Source of the DNA: Rhizobium sp. SL86
Lineage (GTDB): Bacteria; Pseudomonadota; Alphaproteobacteria; Rhizobiales; Rhizobiaceae
DNA length: 64,000 nt
Assembly (NCBI RefSeq): GCF_026672545.1
Contig: NZ_JAPPRJ010000002.1
Location: 819,001-883,000 of the forward strand
Reading direction: 5' to 3'
The notes under the pieces are model-generated. The model was not told where the DNA came from. It made no database searches and worked only from the letters and a program-made list of their open reading frames with translations. The translations under genes and the position numbers were made by a program. Shown here one piece after another: positions 18,496-27,332 of this stretch (positions within the stretch are counted from its first letter, which is position 1; every line of letters starts with the position of its first letter).

Positions 18496-19812
18496 TCAAT
18501 CCTTCATGAAGATCATGGCCGGCGTTTCCAGAAGCGCCTTCATCGTCTGAACGAAGACGGCGGCATCCCATCCATCGATGACGCGGTGATCGAAACTCGC
18601 CGAAATGTTCATCATCGTGCGCGGCACGAAGGCCGTGCCGTTCCAACTCGGCCGCACCGCCATGCGGTTGATCCCGAGGATCGCCACCTCCGGTTTGTTG
18701 ATGATCGGAGTCGTGGCAATCGCCCCGAGCGGGCCGAGCGAGGTGATGGTGATCGTCGAGCCGGACAGGTCCTCGCGTTTTGCCTTGTTCGTCCGGCAAG
18801 CCTCCGACAGTCGACCGATTTCCGCCGCGACCTCGAAGAGATCGAGCAGTTGCACGTTGCGAAGCACCGGCACCATCAAACCACCCTCGGTCATCGTGGC
18901 GATGCCGATATGCAGGGCGCTCGAATAATGAACTTCGTCCGCCTCGTCGTCATACCGCGCAAAGATCTTCGGATGGCTCCGTTTTGCCTTCACCAAGGTC
19001 GCCGCGATGAGCGGCAGAAGCGTCAGCTTCGGCCTGTCGCCGCGCGTCTCGTTCAGCTTCACCCGCAGTGCCTCGATTTCGGTGACATCGACCTCCTCGA
19101 CCACGGTAATATGCGGAATGCTGGCATTCGCCTCGCTCATCCGCCGGGCGATCATCCGACGCAGACCGGCAAGCTTGACCGTCTCCACGCTTTCCGGCTG
19201 CGATCGGAGAGAGGACGTCGCCGCACCTCCCCCCTGCCCTGCCTGCTGGAACAGCGCATCGAGATCGGCATGGGTGATCCGCCCCGCCGGCCCGCTTCCG
19301 GAGACCTGGCGCAGATCGATACCACCGTCGCGCGCCCGCTGCCGCACGGCAGGCGATGCCAGAACCGAAGCGCCTTCCGCGCGTGGCGGGATCGCAGAGT
19401 TATGCTGCATCGGCTGCGGAGCAGACGCGGCTTTCCGTGTGCTGGTATCGACGTCAGGAATGGGCGAAGGCGTCGTCTCCATGGCCGATTCGACAGGCGT
19501 GACGCTTTGCGCTGCTGCCGCCGGCTCTGCAGCCGGCGCGACTTGCGGCTCCTTTTCGAGGCCTGCAGCAGTATCGTCCTCAATGCGGATCAGATCCGAG
19601 CCGATCGCCAGTGTCTTGCCCACCTCACCGCCAATCCAGATAACCTTGCCGCTGTAGGCAGATGTGATCTCGACGGTCGCCTTGTCGGTCATCACCGCGG
19701 CAATCGGGTCGTCCTCGCGCACCAGATCGCCGGGTTTCACCAGGATCTCGGCGACTTCCGCCTCGGTGACACCTTCGCCGACATCCGGCAGTCTGATTGT
19801 TCGGATTGCCAT
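18496..19812 (-). CDS. bkdB: Branched-chain 2-oxoacid dehydrogenase E2 (lipoamide acyltransferase)
   Basis: This 438-residue protein has one N-terminal lipoyl domain with the modified Lys in MTDKATVEI (about residue 44). An Ala/Pro-rich linker follows, then a peripheral-subunit-binding domain (RQRARDGGIDLRQVSGSG, about 160-180) and the C-terminal acyltransferase domain ending with the catalytic DHRVIDGWDAA. It transfers branched acyl groups to CoA and forms the core of the complex. It sits between the E1beta and E3 genes with only 2-3 base gaps. Confidence 0.94.
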   Translation of the reverse strand: MAIRTIRLPDVGEGVTEAEVAEILVKPGDLVREDDPIAAVMTDKATVEITSAYSGKVIWIGGEVGKTLAIGSDLIRIEDDTAAGLEKEPQVAPAAEPAAAAQSVTPVESAMETTPSPIPDVDTSTRKAASAPQPMQHNSAIPPRAEGASVLASPAVRQRARDGGIDLRQVSGSGPAGRITHADLDALFQQAGQGGGAATSSLRSQPESVETVKLAGLRRMIARRMSEANASIPHITVVEEVDVTEIEALRVKLNETRGDRPKLTLLPLIAATLVKAKRSHPKIFARYDDEADEVHYSSALHIGIATMTEGGLMVPVLRNVQLLDLFEVAAEIGRLSEACRTNKAKREDLSGSTITITSLGPLGAIATTPIINKPEVAILGINRMAVRPSWNGTAFVPRTMMNISASFDHRVIDGWDAAVFVQTMKALLETPAMIFMKD

Positions 19813-19814
19813 CG

Positions 19815-20828
19815 TCAGACCTCCATCACCGCTTCAAGCGCCCGGCAGACACGGTCCTGGCCGGGGAAATAATCCCATTCCAGCGCATGTGGATAAGGTG
19901 CGTCCCAGCCCGTCACGCGCTGGATCGGAGCCTCCAGATGGTAAAAACAGGCCTCCTGCACACAGGCGATGATCTCGCCCGCAAGGCCTGAGGTCTTGGT
20001 CGCCTCATGCAACACGATGCAGCGGCCGGTCTTGCGCACCGACGCCTCGATCGCCTCCAGATCGAGCGGCAGAAGCGACCGCAGATCGATGATCTCTGCA
20101 TCGATGCCCGCCTTTTCCACCGCCGCTTCTGCAACGAACACCATGGTGCCGTAGGTGAGGATGGTCACCGCCTCGCCCTCGCGATGAACGCGCGCCTTGC
20201 CGATGGGGATCGCGTAGTGTCCCTCCGGCACTTCCCCCAGCGCATGCGTCTTCCAGCTTTGCGCCGGTGCCTTGTGATCGCCGTTGAAGGGACCGTTGTA
20301 GAGCCGCTTCGGTTCCAGGAAGATCACCGGGTCCGGACATTCAATCGAAGCAATCAGCAGGCCCTTGGCGTCATAAGGTGTTGCCGGCTGCACCACCTTG
20401 AGGCCCGCCACATGGGTAAACAGCGCCTCCGGGCTCTGGCTGTGCGTCTGGCCGCCAAAGATGCCGCCGCCGGTCGGCATGCGGATGACGAGCGGGCAGG
20501 AAAACTGCTCGTTCGACCGATGACGGATGCGGGCGGCCTCCTGGGTGATCTGGTCATAGGCGGGAAAGACATAGTCGGCGAACTGGATCTCGACACAGGG
20601 TTTCATCCCCTGCGCCGCCATGCCGATGCCAAGCCCGACGATGGCGCTTTCGTTGATCGGCGTGTCGAATACCCGTTCTTCGCCATATTTCTTCTGCAGC
20701 CCGGAGGTGCAGCGGAAGACGCCGCCGAAATAACCGACATCCTCGCCGAAGACGATCACCTGCGGGTCGCGCGCCAGCATGACGTCCATTGCGTCCCGCA
20801 GTGCCTCGATCATGGTCAGATGCGGCAT
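19815..20828 (-). CDS. bkdA2: Branched-chain 2-oxoacid dehydrogenase E1 beta subunit
   Basis: This 337-residue protein has FGEDVGYFGGVFRCT near residue 30, which includes the conserved Glu next to the thiamine diphosphate site, and FDTPINESAIVGLGIGMA, typical of E1beta. The ATG at 20828 (MPHLTMIEAL) is chosen because it lies one base after the E1alpha stop codon; an upstream in-frame start would overlap the E1alpha gene. It pairs with E1alpha to decarboxylate 2-oxo acids from Leu, Ile and Val. Confidence 0.94.
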   Translation of the reverse strand: MPHLTMIEALRDAMDVMLARDPQVIVFGEDVGYFGGVFRCTSGLQKKYGEERVFDTPINESAIVGLGIGMAAQGMKPCVEIQFADYVFPAYDQITQEAARIRHRSNEQFSCPLVIRMPTGGGIFGGQTHSQSPEALFTHVAGLKVVQPATPYDAKGLLIASIECPDPVIFLEPKRLYNGPFNGDHKAPAQSWKTHALGEVPEGHYAIPIGKARVHREGEAVTILTYGTMVFVAEAAVEKAGIDAEIIDLRSLLPLDLEAIEASVRKTGRCIVLHEATKTSGLAGEIIACVQEACFYHLEAPIQRVTGWDAPYPHALEWDYFPGQDRVCRALEAVMEV

Positions 20829-20829
20829 G

Positions 20830-22065
20830 TCAGACCCCCATTTCCTGGCGCTGGCGACGGATATGCTCCGGCATGTCGGCATACACGCCCTTGAAGATGC
20901 TGGCGCCCGGAATGGGTTTTGGATCGATCATGGTGCCAGCCGCTTCGACACGCTTCTGCACCTCGATCACCTCGGCCAGAATTTCCGCTTCCGCCTGCAC
21001 ATGCCGCGCCTCGCTCCATTCGTCGCGCAAAATCAGGTGCTGCTTCAACCGTTCGATGGGGTCGCCGAGCGGCCAGGCTTTTGCCTCGTCCTTCGGCCGA
21101 TAGGCGCTTGGATCGTCCGAGGAGGAGTGGGCGCCGACACGATAGGTGTACCATTCGATCAGGATCGCGCCGAGGCCCGCCCTCACCCGCTCGGTCGCCC
21201 AGCGGGTGACCGCCAGCACGGCCAGATAATCATTTCCGTCGACGCGCAGTGCCGGGATGCCATAACCCAGCGCGCGGGCCGCATAGGTGCGGCCATGACC
21301 CCGCGCCACGCCGGTATAGGTGGATATCGCCCATTGATTGTTGACGACGTTCAGAATGACCGGCGGCCAGTAGGAGGAGGCAGACAGAAGTGCGGTGTGA
21401 AAATCGTTCGATGCCGTCGAGCCGTCACCGATCCAGCCGACAGCAAGATTGTCCTTGCCCGTCAGCGCATTCGCCATCGCCCAGCCGACCGCATGCACAT
21501 ATTGAGTGCCGAGATTGCCGGAGACGGTGAAATAACCGTAATCGCGCGCCGAATGCAGGGTGGGCAACTGCCGGCCCTGGAGGGGATCATAGGCGTTGGA
21601 ATAAAACTGTCCGATCAGTTTTTCGAGCGGATAACCGCCGGCAATCAGCAGGCCCTGCTGGCGGTAGGTCGGAAAATTCATGTCGCCCGGCTTCAGGCGT
21701 CGCTGGAAGCCGCAGGCGATCGCTTCTTCGCCGATGCCCTGGATATAAAAGGACATCTTGCCCTGACGCTGCGCGTTCATCATCCGCATATCGATGATCC
21801 GCGAGGTCATCATGTGCCGCAGGCCCTCCCGCAAGGCCTCGGGCTCCATGTCCGACAGATAGTCGGCCCAGGGGCCAACCGCCGCGCCATGATCATCCAT
21901 CACCCGGATCAGGGAATTGGCGTGTTCGATGCAGTCCTGCGCGACAATGTCGAGCGGCGGCACGGGCAATGCCCCGGCAGCGGGAATCTCGAGCGCCGAG
22001 AAATCCGGTTGATCGCCCGGTCTGGCCGGCGGATGGGCGAAACAGAGTTTTGTATGCGAACTCAC
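20830..22065 (-). CDS. bkdA1: Branched-chain 2-oxoacid dehydrogenase E1 alpha subunit
   Basis: This 411-residue protein contains the thiamine diphosphate motif region WIGDGSTASNDFHTALLSAS...NVVNNQWAIS and the E1alpha phosphorylation-loop-like region AHSSSDDPSAYR. The GTG at 22065 is taken as the start: ggaggagaag sits 5 bases upstream of it, while the longer TTG-initiated frame would put that Shine-Dalgarno inside the gene. It is the first gene of the operon. The product decarboxylates branched 2-oxo acids and makes branched acyl-CoA primers. No Lrp-type bkdR gene, often found beside bkd operons, is adjacent. Confidence 0.93.
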   Translation of the reverse strand: MSSHTKLCFAHPPARPGDQPDFSALEIPAAGALPVPPLDIVAQDCIEHANSLIRVMDDHGAAVGPWADYLSDMEPEALREGLRHMMTSRIIDMRMMNAQRQGKMSFYIQGIGEEAIACGFQRRLKPGDMNFPTYRQQGLLIAGGYPLEKLIGQFYSNAYDPLQGRQLPTLHSARDYGYFTVSGNLGTQYVHAVGWAMANALTGKDNLAVGWIGDGSTASNDFHTALLSASSYWPPVILNVVNNQWAISTYTGVARGHGRTYAARALGYGIPALRVDGNDYLAVLAVTRWATERVRAGLGAILIEWYTYRVGAHSSSDDPSAYRPKDEAKAWPLGDPIERLKQHLILRDEWSEARHVQAEAEILAEVIEVQKRVEAAGTMIDPKPIPGASIFKGVYADMPEHIRRQRQEMGV

Positions 22066-22750
22066 GGTCTTCTCCTCCAAAGACGTGTAGTCGGGCAACT
22101 GCGACTAGGCAGTCGGCGGGGGCAAAAATGGATTAGGGGTTCGGCGACGACCTTCCTCCTTCGGGTGGGGCAGGCAGATGTGTAAAAGGGCGGCGCGCCG
22201 CAGTTGACACATGCGCGGTCAGGTCGGGCACCCGATGGCAACCCCACCAGCACTTGCAGGCGGGTGACAGGCCGCGACATCTCCTCCATGCGCCGTCTGG
22301 TCTCGACATATCGACCCCCTCCCAAGGGCACTTCATGTCTCAATGACTGACGACGATTGTAGCGGCGCGTCGGTGAAATTTCCGAACTTTGTTTTCGCTG
22401 GTTTTGATCTAATCCGCACGTGCGCGATGCGCTGAACGAAACTCTCGGTCGTGGCGGTCAAGGCGAAGCCGCGACCAATCCGACGAGTTGATGGCATCAA
22501 TCCTAACCGGCGGTTAAGCATGTCCCATTTTGGTTTATGTGACATATTATTGCAATAAGACGCAATCCAGCCGGCAATATTTTCACAAATGTCTGTTTTT
22601 ATTAGGCAATTTCATTTCCGTCATCCACGAACCGTTTCCGGCAGCAGAACACCCCCGAAACGGTCATTAGGGATTTGCTAACGCGTCCTTCCTAGCTTCC
22701 GGCTGTCTCCTGGCGGGGGCCCTCGGCAATGATCGCCCTGGTAATGAAAA
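22066..22750. other. Divergent regulatory region between bkd and cellulose operons
   Basis: A 685-base region with no convincing gene; the short frames show no GC3 bias. It must hold both operon promoters. The most AT-rich part (22520-22620) contains two inverted repeats, TATGT-g-ACATA (22536-22546) and ATTGC-8-GCAAT (22549-22566), which could be operators for the cellulose operon. A long untranslated leader on the cellulose side (over 100 bases) is likely. Confidence 0.45.
22536..22566. promoter_or_regulatory. Adjacent inverted repeats upstream of bcsA
   Basis: Two inverted repeats lie side by side in an AT-rich stretch: an 11-base palindrome TATGTGACATA and a 5-bp repeat ATTGC...GCAAT. The first resembles a CRP/FNR-type half arrangement (TGTGA) but lacks the full second half. 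The regulator is unknown. Confidence 0.3.
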
Positions 22751-25021
22751 ATGGGGTCTGACGACATGATGTGCGTCTCGATGCCCGCAATCATTGCGGG
22801 CGTAATTGGTCTATTTCTTCTGTGGCTCCCAATGAGCCTGCAGGCACAGCTTGTGCTGAGCCTGACGATTCTGGGTCTGATGCTGCTGTTCATGACACGG
22901 CCGAACAGCACGACCCTTCGGCAACTCACCTTCGTTTTCGCCGGCATCATCGCATTGCGTTACGCCTACTGGCGCACGACGGAAACGCTGCCTGAGTTTT
23001 CCGAACCCATCAATTTCATTCCCGGCCTCATTCTTTACGTGGCCGAGATGTACTGCCTGATCATGCTGGCGGTGAACTTCTTCATCGTTGCCGATCCCCT
23101 GAAGCGGGAGCGGCCGGACATGCCGGATGAAGCGAATCTTCCGACGGTCGATGTCTTCGTTCCGTCCTACAACGAGGCGCCGGATCTTCTGGCGCTGACG
23201 CTGGCGGCAGCCAAAGCGCTCGACTATCCCAAGGACAAGCTCGCGATCTATCTGCTGGATGATGGCGGAACCGATGCCAAATGCGGCCACAGCGATCCGC
23301 GCGTGGCGCATGCCGCACGCCGCCGCCGACTGGAACTGCAATCGCTCTGCCAGGCGCTCGGCGTGCGTTACCATGCCAGAGCGAAGAACGATCACGCCAA
23401 GGCCGGAAACCTGAACGCCGGGCTCAAGGTCTCGAGCGGCGAACTGGTCGTTGTCTTCGATGCCGACCACGCCCCGGTGCGGGAATTCCTGAAAGAAACC
23501 GTCGGCTTCTTCGCGCAGGACGAGCGCCTCTTCCTTGTGCAGACGCCGCATTTCTTCCTGAACCCGGACCCGCTGGAAAAGAACCTCAACACCTTCGGCA
23601 GCATGCCGTCGGAAAACGAGATGTTCTATTCCATCGTCCAGCGCGGCCTCGACAAATGGAATGCCTCCTTTTTCTGCGGCTCGGCTGCCGTGCTACGCCG
23701 CAAGGCGCTCGAGGAAACCGATGGTTTCTCCGGCCAGTCGATCACCGAGGATTGCGAAAGTGCGCTGGCATTGCATTGCCGCGGTTGGCACAGCGTTTAT
23801 GTCGACAAGCCGCTGATCGCGGGTCTGCAGCCGGAAACGCTGGTCTCCTTCATCGGCCAACGGGTGCGTTGGGCACAGGGCATGTTGCAGATCCTGACGC
23901 TCAACCGTCCATTCCTGCAGCGCGGCCTCACCATGGCGCAGCGGATTTGTTATGCCGGTACGAACCTGTTCTGGCTGTTTCCGATGACGCGACTGACCTT
24001 CATGTTCGCGCCGTTGCTTTACATCTTCTTTTCGCTGCAGATCTTCCAGGCCAATATCGTCGAGTTCGTCTGCTACACGCTGACCTACCTCGTCTCCTCC
24101 TTTGCCATGCAGTCCTATCTGTTCGGCCGGGTTCGTTGGCCGTGGATTTCCGAGCTCTACGAATATGTGCAGTCGGTCATGCTGTTCGGCGCCATTATCA
24201 GTGTGGTGCGCAATCCCCGTAAACCGACCTTCAACGTGACGGCGAAAGGCCAGACGCTGGACACCAGCAAACTGTCCCCGCTGGCCGGCTCCTATTTCGC
24301 CATTTTCCTGCTTCTGCTTGGCGCGACCGGTTATGCCGTCTGGCGTTACCTCACGGAACCGATGCCGTCCGAACTGCTGCTTATCGTCATCGGCTGGAAC
24401 CTGATCAATACGGGTCTGGCCGGGGCCGCGCTTGGTGTCGTCGCGGAGCGGCGTGAACGCCGCCGCAACCAGCGGCTCTCCGTCCAGCGTCATGCCCTTG
24501 TGCATATCGACCAGAAGCAGCATGCGGTCATCGTCCGGGACGTCTCCAGCGGCGGCGTCGGCATCGAGTTCTTCGAAGGCGTGCCACAGGGCATAAAACC
24601 CTACGATACCGCGACACTTGAAGTGCGCCGCCAGGGCAAGGCGATGAAGACAAAGATTGTCTGCAGGGTCATCCGCGACGATCAGACACATCCGATCTTC
24701 GGTTTTGCTTTCAGCGAACGCACGCCGGAGACCTTCGTGATGATTGCCGAGATGATGTATGCGGAACAGGCGCGCCTGCAGGAGCGGATCACCCGTCGCC
24801 AGAAGCCGATCGGCTTCTTTGTCGGGACGATCCAGTTTGCATTCTGGACACTGCGCCAGACGCTGCGAGCCTTCGGATATGCACTCGGCGCCGTTCGGGA
24901 AACCACGGCCCCTTCCCATCCGGATGCCGAACTGGACCTGAGACCCTTCGGACCAACAGGCCCCGGGCACACGGGCGACGAACCGCCACCGGCCTCGGTG
25001 AAGGAGGTGAACTATGCGTAA
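22751..25021 (+). CDS. bcsA: Cellulose synthase catalytic subunit (UDP-forming)
   Basis: This 756-residue inner-membrane enzyme polymerises UDP-glucose into beta-1,4-glucan and extrudes it. The GT2 catalytic motifs are complete: DDGG near 179, DADH near 239, TEDCE near 335, and QRVRW near 372. Flanking hydrophobic clusters lie near the N-terminus (10-100) and at 390-570. The C-terminal PilZ domain has the c-di-GMP motif RRNQR...R and DVSSGGVG near 595, so activation by c-di-GMP is expected. The start is uncertain between the ATG at 22751 and one at 22766; neither has a strong Shine-Dalgarno. It overlaps bcsB by 8 bases. Confidence 0.95.
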   Translation: MGSDDMMCVSMPAIIAGVIGLFLLWLPMSLQAQLVLSLTILGLMLLFMTRPNSTTLRQLTFVFAGIIALRYAYWRTTETLPEFSEPINFIPGLILYVAEMYCLIMLAVNFFIVADPLKRERPDMPDEANLPTVDVFVPSYNEAPDLLALTLAAAKALDYPKDKLAIYLLDDGGTDAKCGHSDPRVAHAARRRRLELQSLCQALGVRYHARAKNDHAKAGNLNAGLKVSSGELVVVFDADHAPVREFLKETVGFFAQDERLFLVQTPHFFLNPDPLEKNLNTFGSMPSENEMFYSIVQRGLDKWNASFFCGSAAVLRRKALEETDGFSGQSITEDCESALALHCRGWHSVYVDKPLIAGLQPETLVSFIGQRVRWAQGMLQILTLNRPFLQRGLTMAQRICYAGTNLFWLFPMTRLTFMFAPLLYIFFSLQIFQANIVEFVCYTLTYLVSSFAMQSYLFGRVRWPWISELYEYVQSVMLFGAIISVVRNPRKPTFNVTAKGQTLDTSKLSPLAGSYFAIFLLLLGATGYAVWRYLTEPMPSELLLIVIGWNLINTGLAGAALGVVAERRERRRNQRLSVQRHALVHIDQKQHAVIVRDVSSGGVGIEFFEGVPQGIKPYDTATLEVRRQGKAMKTKIVCRVIRDDQTHPIFGFAFSERTPETFVMIAEMMYAEQARLQERITRRQKPIGFFVGTIQFAFWTLRQTLRAFGYALGAVRETTAPSHPDAELDLRPFGPTGPGHTGDEPPPASVKEVNYA

Positions 25022-27332
25022 CCGTGCCCTCCTCGGCGCAGCCCTCGTCTGCGCCTCTCTCCAGGCATCGATGGCAAGCGCCGACACCTCGCTTCTGCCA
25101 GCGGACATGGTAACCGAAAGCGCCCGTGAAGCCATGGGTACCGCCGCCTCCGCGGCTACGCTGCAGGGGCCGGGTCAGATGATCCCCTTCATCGAGGCGG
25201 CATCCGAGATGCGCCTGACGGGCGAAGACGACATGCGACGGCTGCGCTTCTATCTGGCCCCTGATCAGGTGGCGAAGGCAGGTGCCATCCGGATCGCCTA
25301 TACCAATGCCGTCTCGGTGTTGCCGGATGGCGCAAGCCTTTCGGTCAGCCTCAACGACCATGCCGTCACGAGCCTGCCGATCCGCTCGCCGCAGGGGATC
25401 ACCACCCACGACCTCAAGGTGGAGGCGGCACTCCTCCAACCGGGCTGGAACACGGTGACACTGCGCGCGCGCCAGCACCACCGGGTCGATTGTTCGATGG
25501 ATGCCGTCTACGAGTTGTGGACGCAAATCGATGCGGTCCAAAGCGGTTTCCTTGCCACTGCCAAGGCAGCGACTAGCGATCCGGCAGGGCTGATGGCCGC
25601 TGGCCGCACCGAGGCCGGCGTCACCGAACTGCGGGTGATCGGGTCCTCGGCCGCCATCGAGGCGATGGCACGGCAGGCAATGCCGGTCATCCAATCCCTG
25701 GCACTGCTGCTCGGCCGCGACGACCTGAAGGTGGTGTTCGCAGAAAGCCCGAACGGCAATCCGGGCATTGACCTCTATCTCGGCGATCCGTCCAGCAAGA
25801 TGCAGACTGCGGAAACTCGGTCTGTCCTCGGCTCGGCCCCTTCGGGCCTTTCGATGCAGGACATGGGCCATGGCCGCCTCCGCGTCATCTTACGCGGTGC
25901 CTCCGAACAGGCTGTGGCCGCAGCGCTTGTCCAAGCTATCAACGGCCCCTTCCAGCCGATCCTCAACGGGGCGCAGGCACTGCGCCAGACATCCTTCATC
26001 ACGGCCGATGAACCCGGTCGCACGCGTCTCTCCGATCTCGGTTATACGTCGGAATCCTTCGCGGGCCGGCTGTTCCGCACCAGTGTCGACGTTGTGATGC
26101 CGGAGGATTTTTATCCGGGCGACTACGCCTCGATCGCGCTCAGGCTCAGCGCTGCAACAGCACCCAAGCTGGCACCCGGCGCGCAGCTTTTGGTGCGCGT
26201 CAACGACAGGGCCGTCACCAGCCATGCGCTGTATGCGCCGGACGGCGCAACCCTACGCGACAAACCGGTCGACCTGCCGTTGCGCGCCTTCCATCCCGGC
26301 GTCAACAAGGTCGATATCCTGGCCGAATTGCCGCGCGAGGATGACAAAGCTTGCGATCTCGCCGCCCGCAACGACGAGCGCCCGCGCTTCCTGCTTCTCG
26401 CCGATACCGCCTTTGACATTCCGGCACTCGCACGGGCCGGTCGCCTGCCCGATCTCGCGGCCTTCGCCGGACGGGGGTATCCCTTCAACCAGCGAGACAA
26501 GATCGAGATCTATGTCGACCGTTTCAGTCCGGTCCGTCTCGGTGCGGCCGCGACCATCCTGACGCGACTGGCGCTGAGTGCCCGCCATCCCCTGGTCGCC
26601 GATCTCAGGCTGGGCCAACCCGCTCCCGATATCCAGTCGACGGCGTTGGTGATTGCTGCTGGCAATCGCCAGATGGCGCAACTCGACGGAAAAAGCTTGC
26701 GGTCCGCCCGTTTCTCCGTCGCCGGTTTCGACACGATGACGACCGGCTCGGTTGCCGGTTCATTGAGCGTGCCGGGCTCCGATGCGGGGGCTGACATGCA
26801 GGCGCTGCTGCAGGCCTTCCAGCAGCGTACCGCCGACGAACGCAGCGATCCGTCCGTGATCGCCCGCATCCTCAAAACGCTGCAGGCCGGATCCGATACC
26901 GTTGGCCGCTGGTTGCAGTATCGCGACGTGGCAGACCAGCCGCCGCATTTGCGCCCGGCAGAGGTTCTGGCGACGATCAACCAGACCGGCAACGGGTCAC
27001 GGCTGACGAGCATCACCACCGTCACTGCCGCCAATGAGGAAGATCTCAAGCAGGGGGTCGATGCTCTGACGGAACCTGCAGCCTGGCAGAAGCTGAGGGG
27101 CGGCTCGGCCCTGGTGAAACGGTCTGACCTTTCGGTCGTAACCGCACAACCGGCGGCCTACAGCTTCTATCCGCTGACCGATACCAGCATCGGCAATCTG
27201 CGCCGGCTGACCGCTGCCTGGCTCTCCGATCATTTCCTCGTTTATGTAGGGCTTATCCTGCTTTTGATCGGAAGTTTCGGCCTCTGGCTTGGTTACACCG
27301 TTCCCCGCAAGGGCGTGAGGACAGTTCGATGA
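25014..27332 (+). CDS. bcsB: Cellulose synthase regulatory/periplasmic subunit BcsB
   Basis: This 772-residue protein has a signal peptide (cut near ASMASA, residue ~24), a large periplasmic part with repeated carbohydrate-binding-like and flavodoxin-like modules, and one C-terminal transmembrane helix (FLVYVGLILLLIGSFGLWLG, about 745-765) that packs against BcsA. Its size matches rhizobial BcsB/CelB. It guides the nascent glucan through the periplasm and is required for BcsA activity. A gaagg ribosome-binding site lies inside the end of bcsA; its own stop codon overlaps the next ATG. Confidence 0.93.
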   Translation: MRNRALLGAALVCASLQASMASADTSLLPADMVTESAREAMGTAASAATLQGPGQMIPFIEAASEMRLTGEDDMRRLRFYLAPDQVAKAGAIRIAYTNAVSVLPDGASLSVSLNDHAVTSLPIRSPQGITTHDLKVEAALLQPGWNTVTLRARQHHRVDCSMDAVYELWTQIDAVQSGFLATAKAATSDPAGLMAAGRTEAGVTELRVIGSSAAIEAMARQAMPVIQSLALLLGRDDLKVVFAESPNGNPGIDLYLGDPSSKMQTAETRSVLGSAPSGLSMQDMGHGRLRVILRGASEQAVAAALVQAINGPFQPILNGAQALRQTSFITADEPGRTRLSDLGYTSESFAGRLFRTSVDVVMPEDFYPGDYASIALRLSAATAPKLAPGAQLLVRVNDRAVTSHALYAPDGATLRDKPVDLPLRAFHPGVNKVDILAELPREDDKACDLAARNDERPRFLLLADTAFDIPALARAGRLPDLAAFAGRGYPFNQRDKIEIYVDRFSPVRLGAAATILTRLALSARHPLVADLRLGQPAPDIQSTALVIAAGNRQMAQLDGKSLRSARFSVAGFDTMTTGSVAGSLSVPGSDAGADMQALLQAFQQRTADERSDPSVIARILKTLQAGSDTVGRWLQYRDVADQPPHLRPAEVLATINQTGNGSRLTSITTVTAANEEDLKQGVDALTEPAAWQKLRGGSALVKRSDLSVVTAQPAAYSFYPLTDTSIGNLRRLTAAWLSDHFLVYVGLILLLIGSFGLWLGYTVPRKGVRTVR

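Noticed and set aside
22333..22545. 70-codon minus-strand ORF in the bkd/bcs spacer
   Set aside because: No ribosome-binding site and no GC3 bias, unlike all neighbouring genes.
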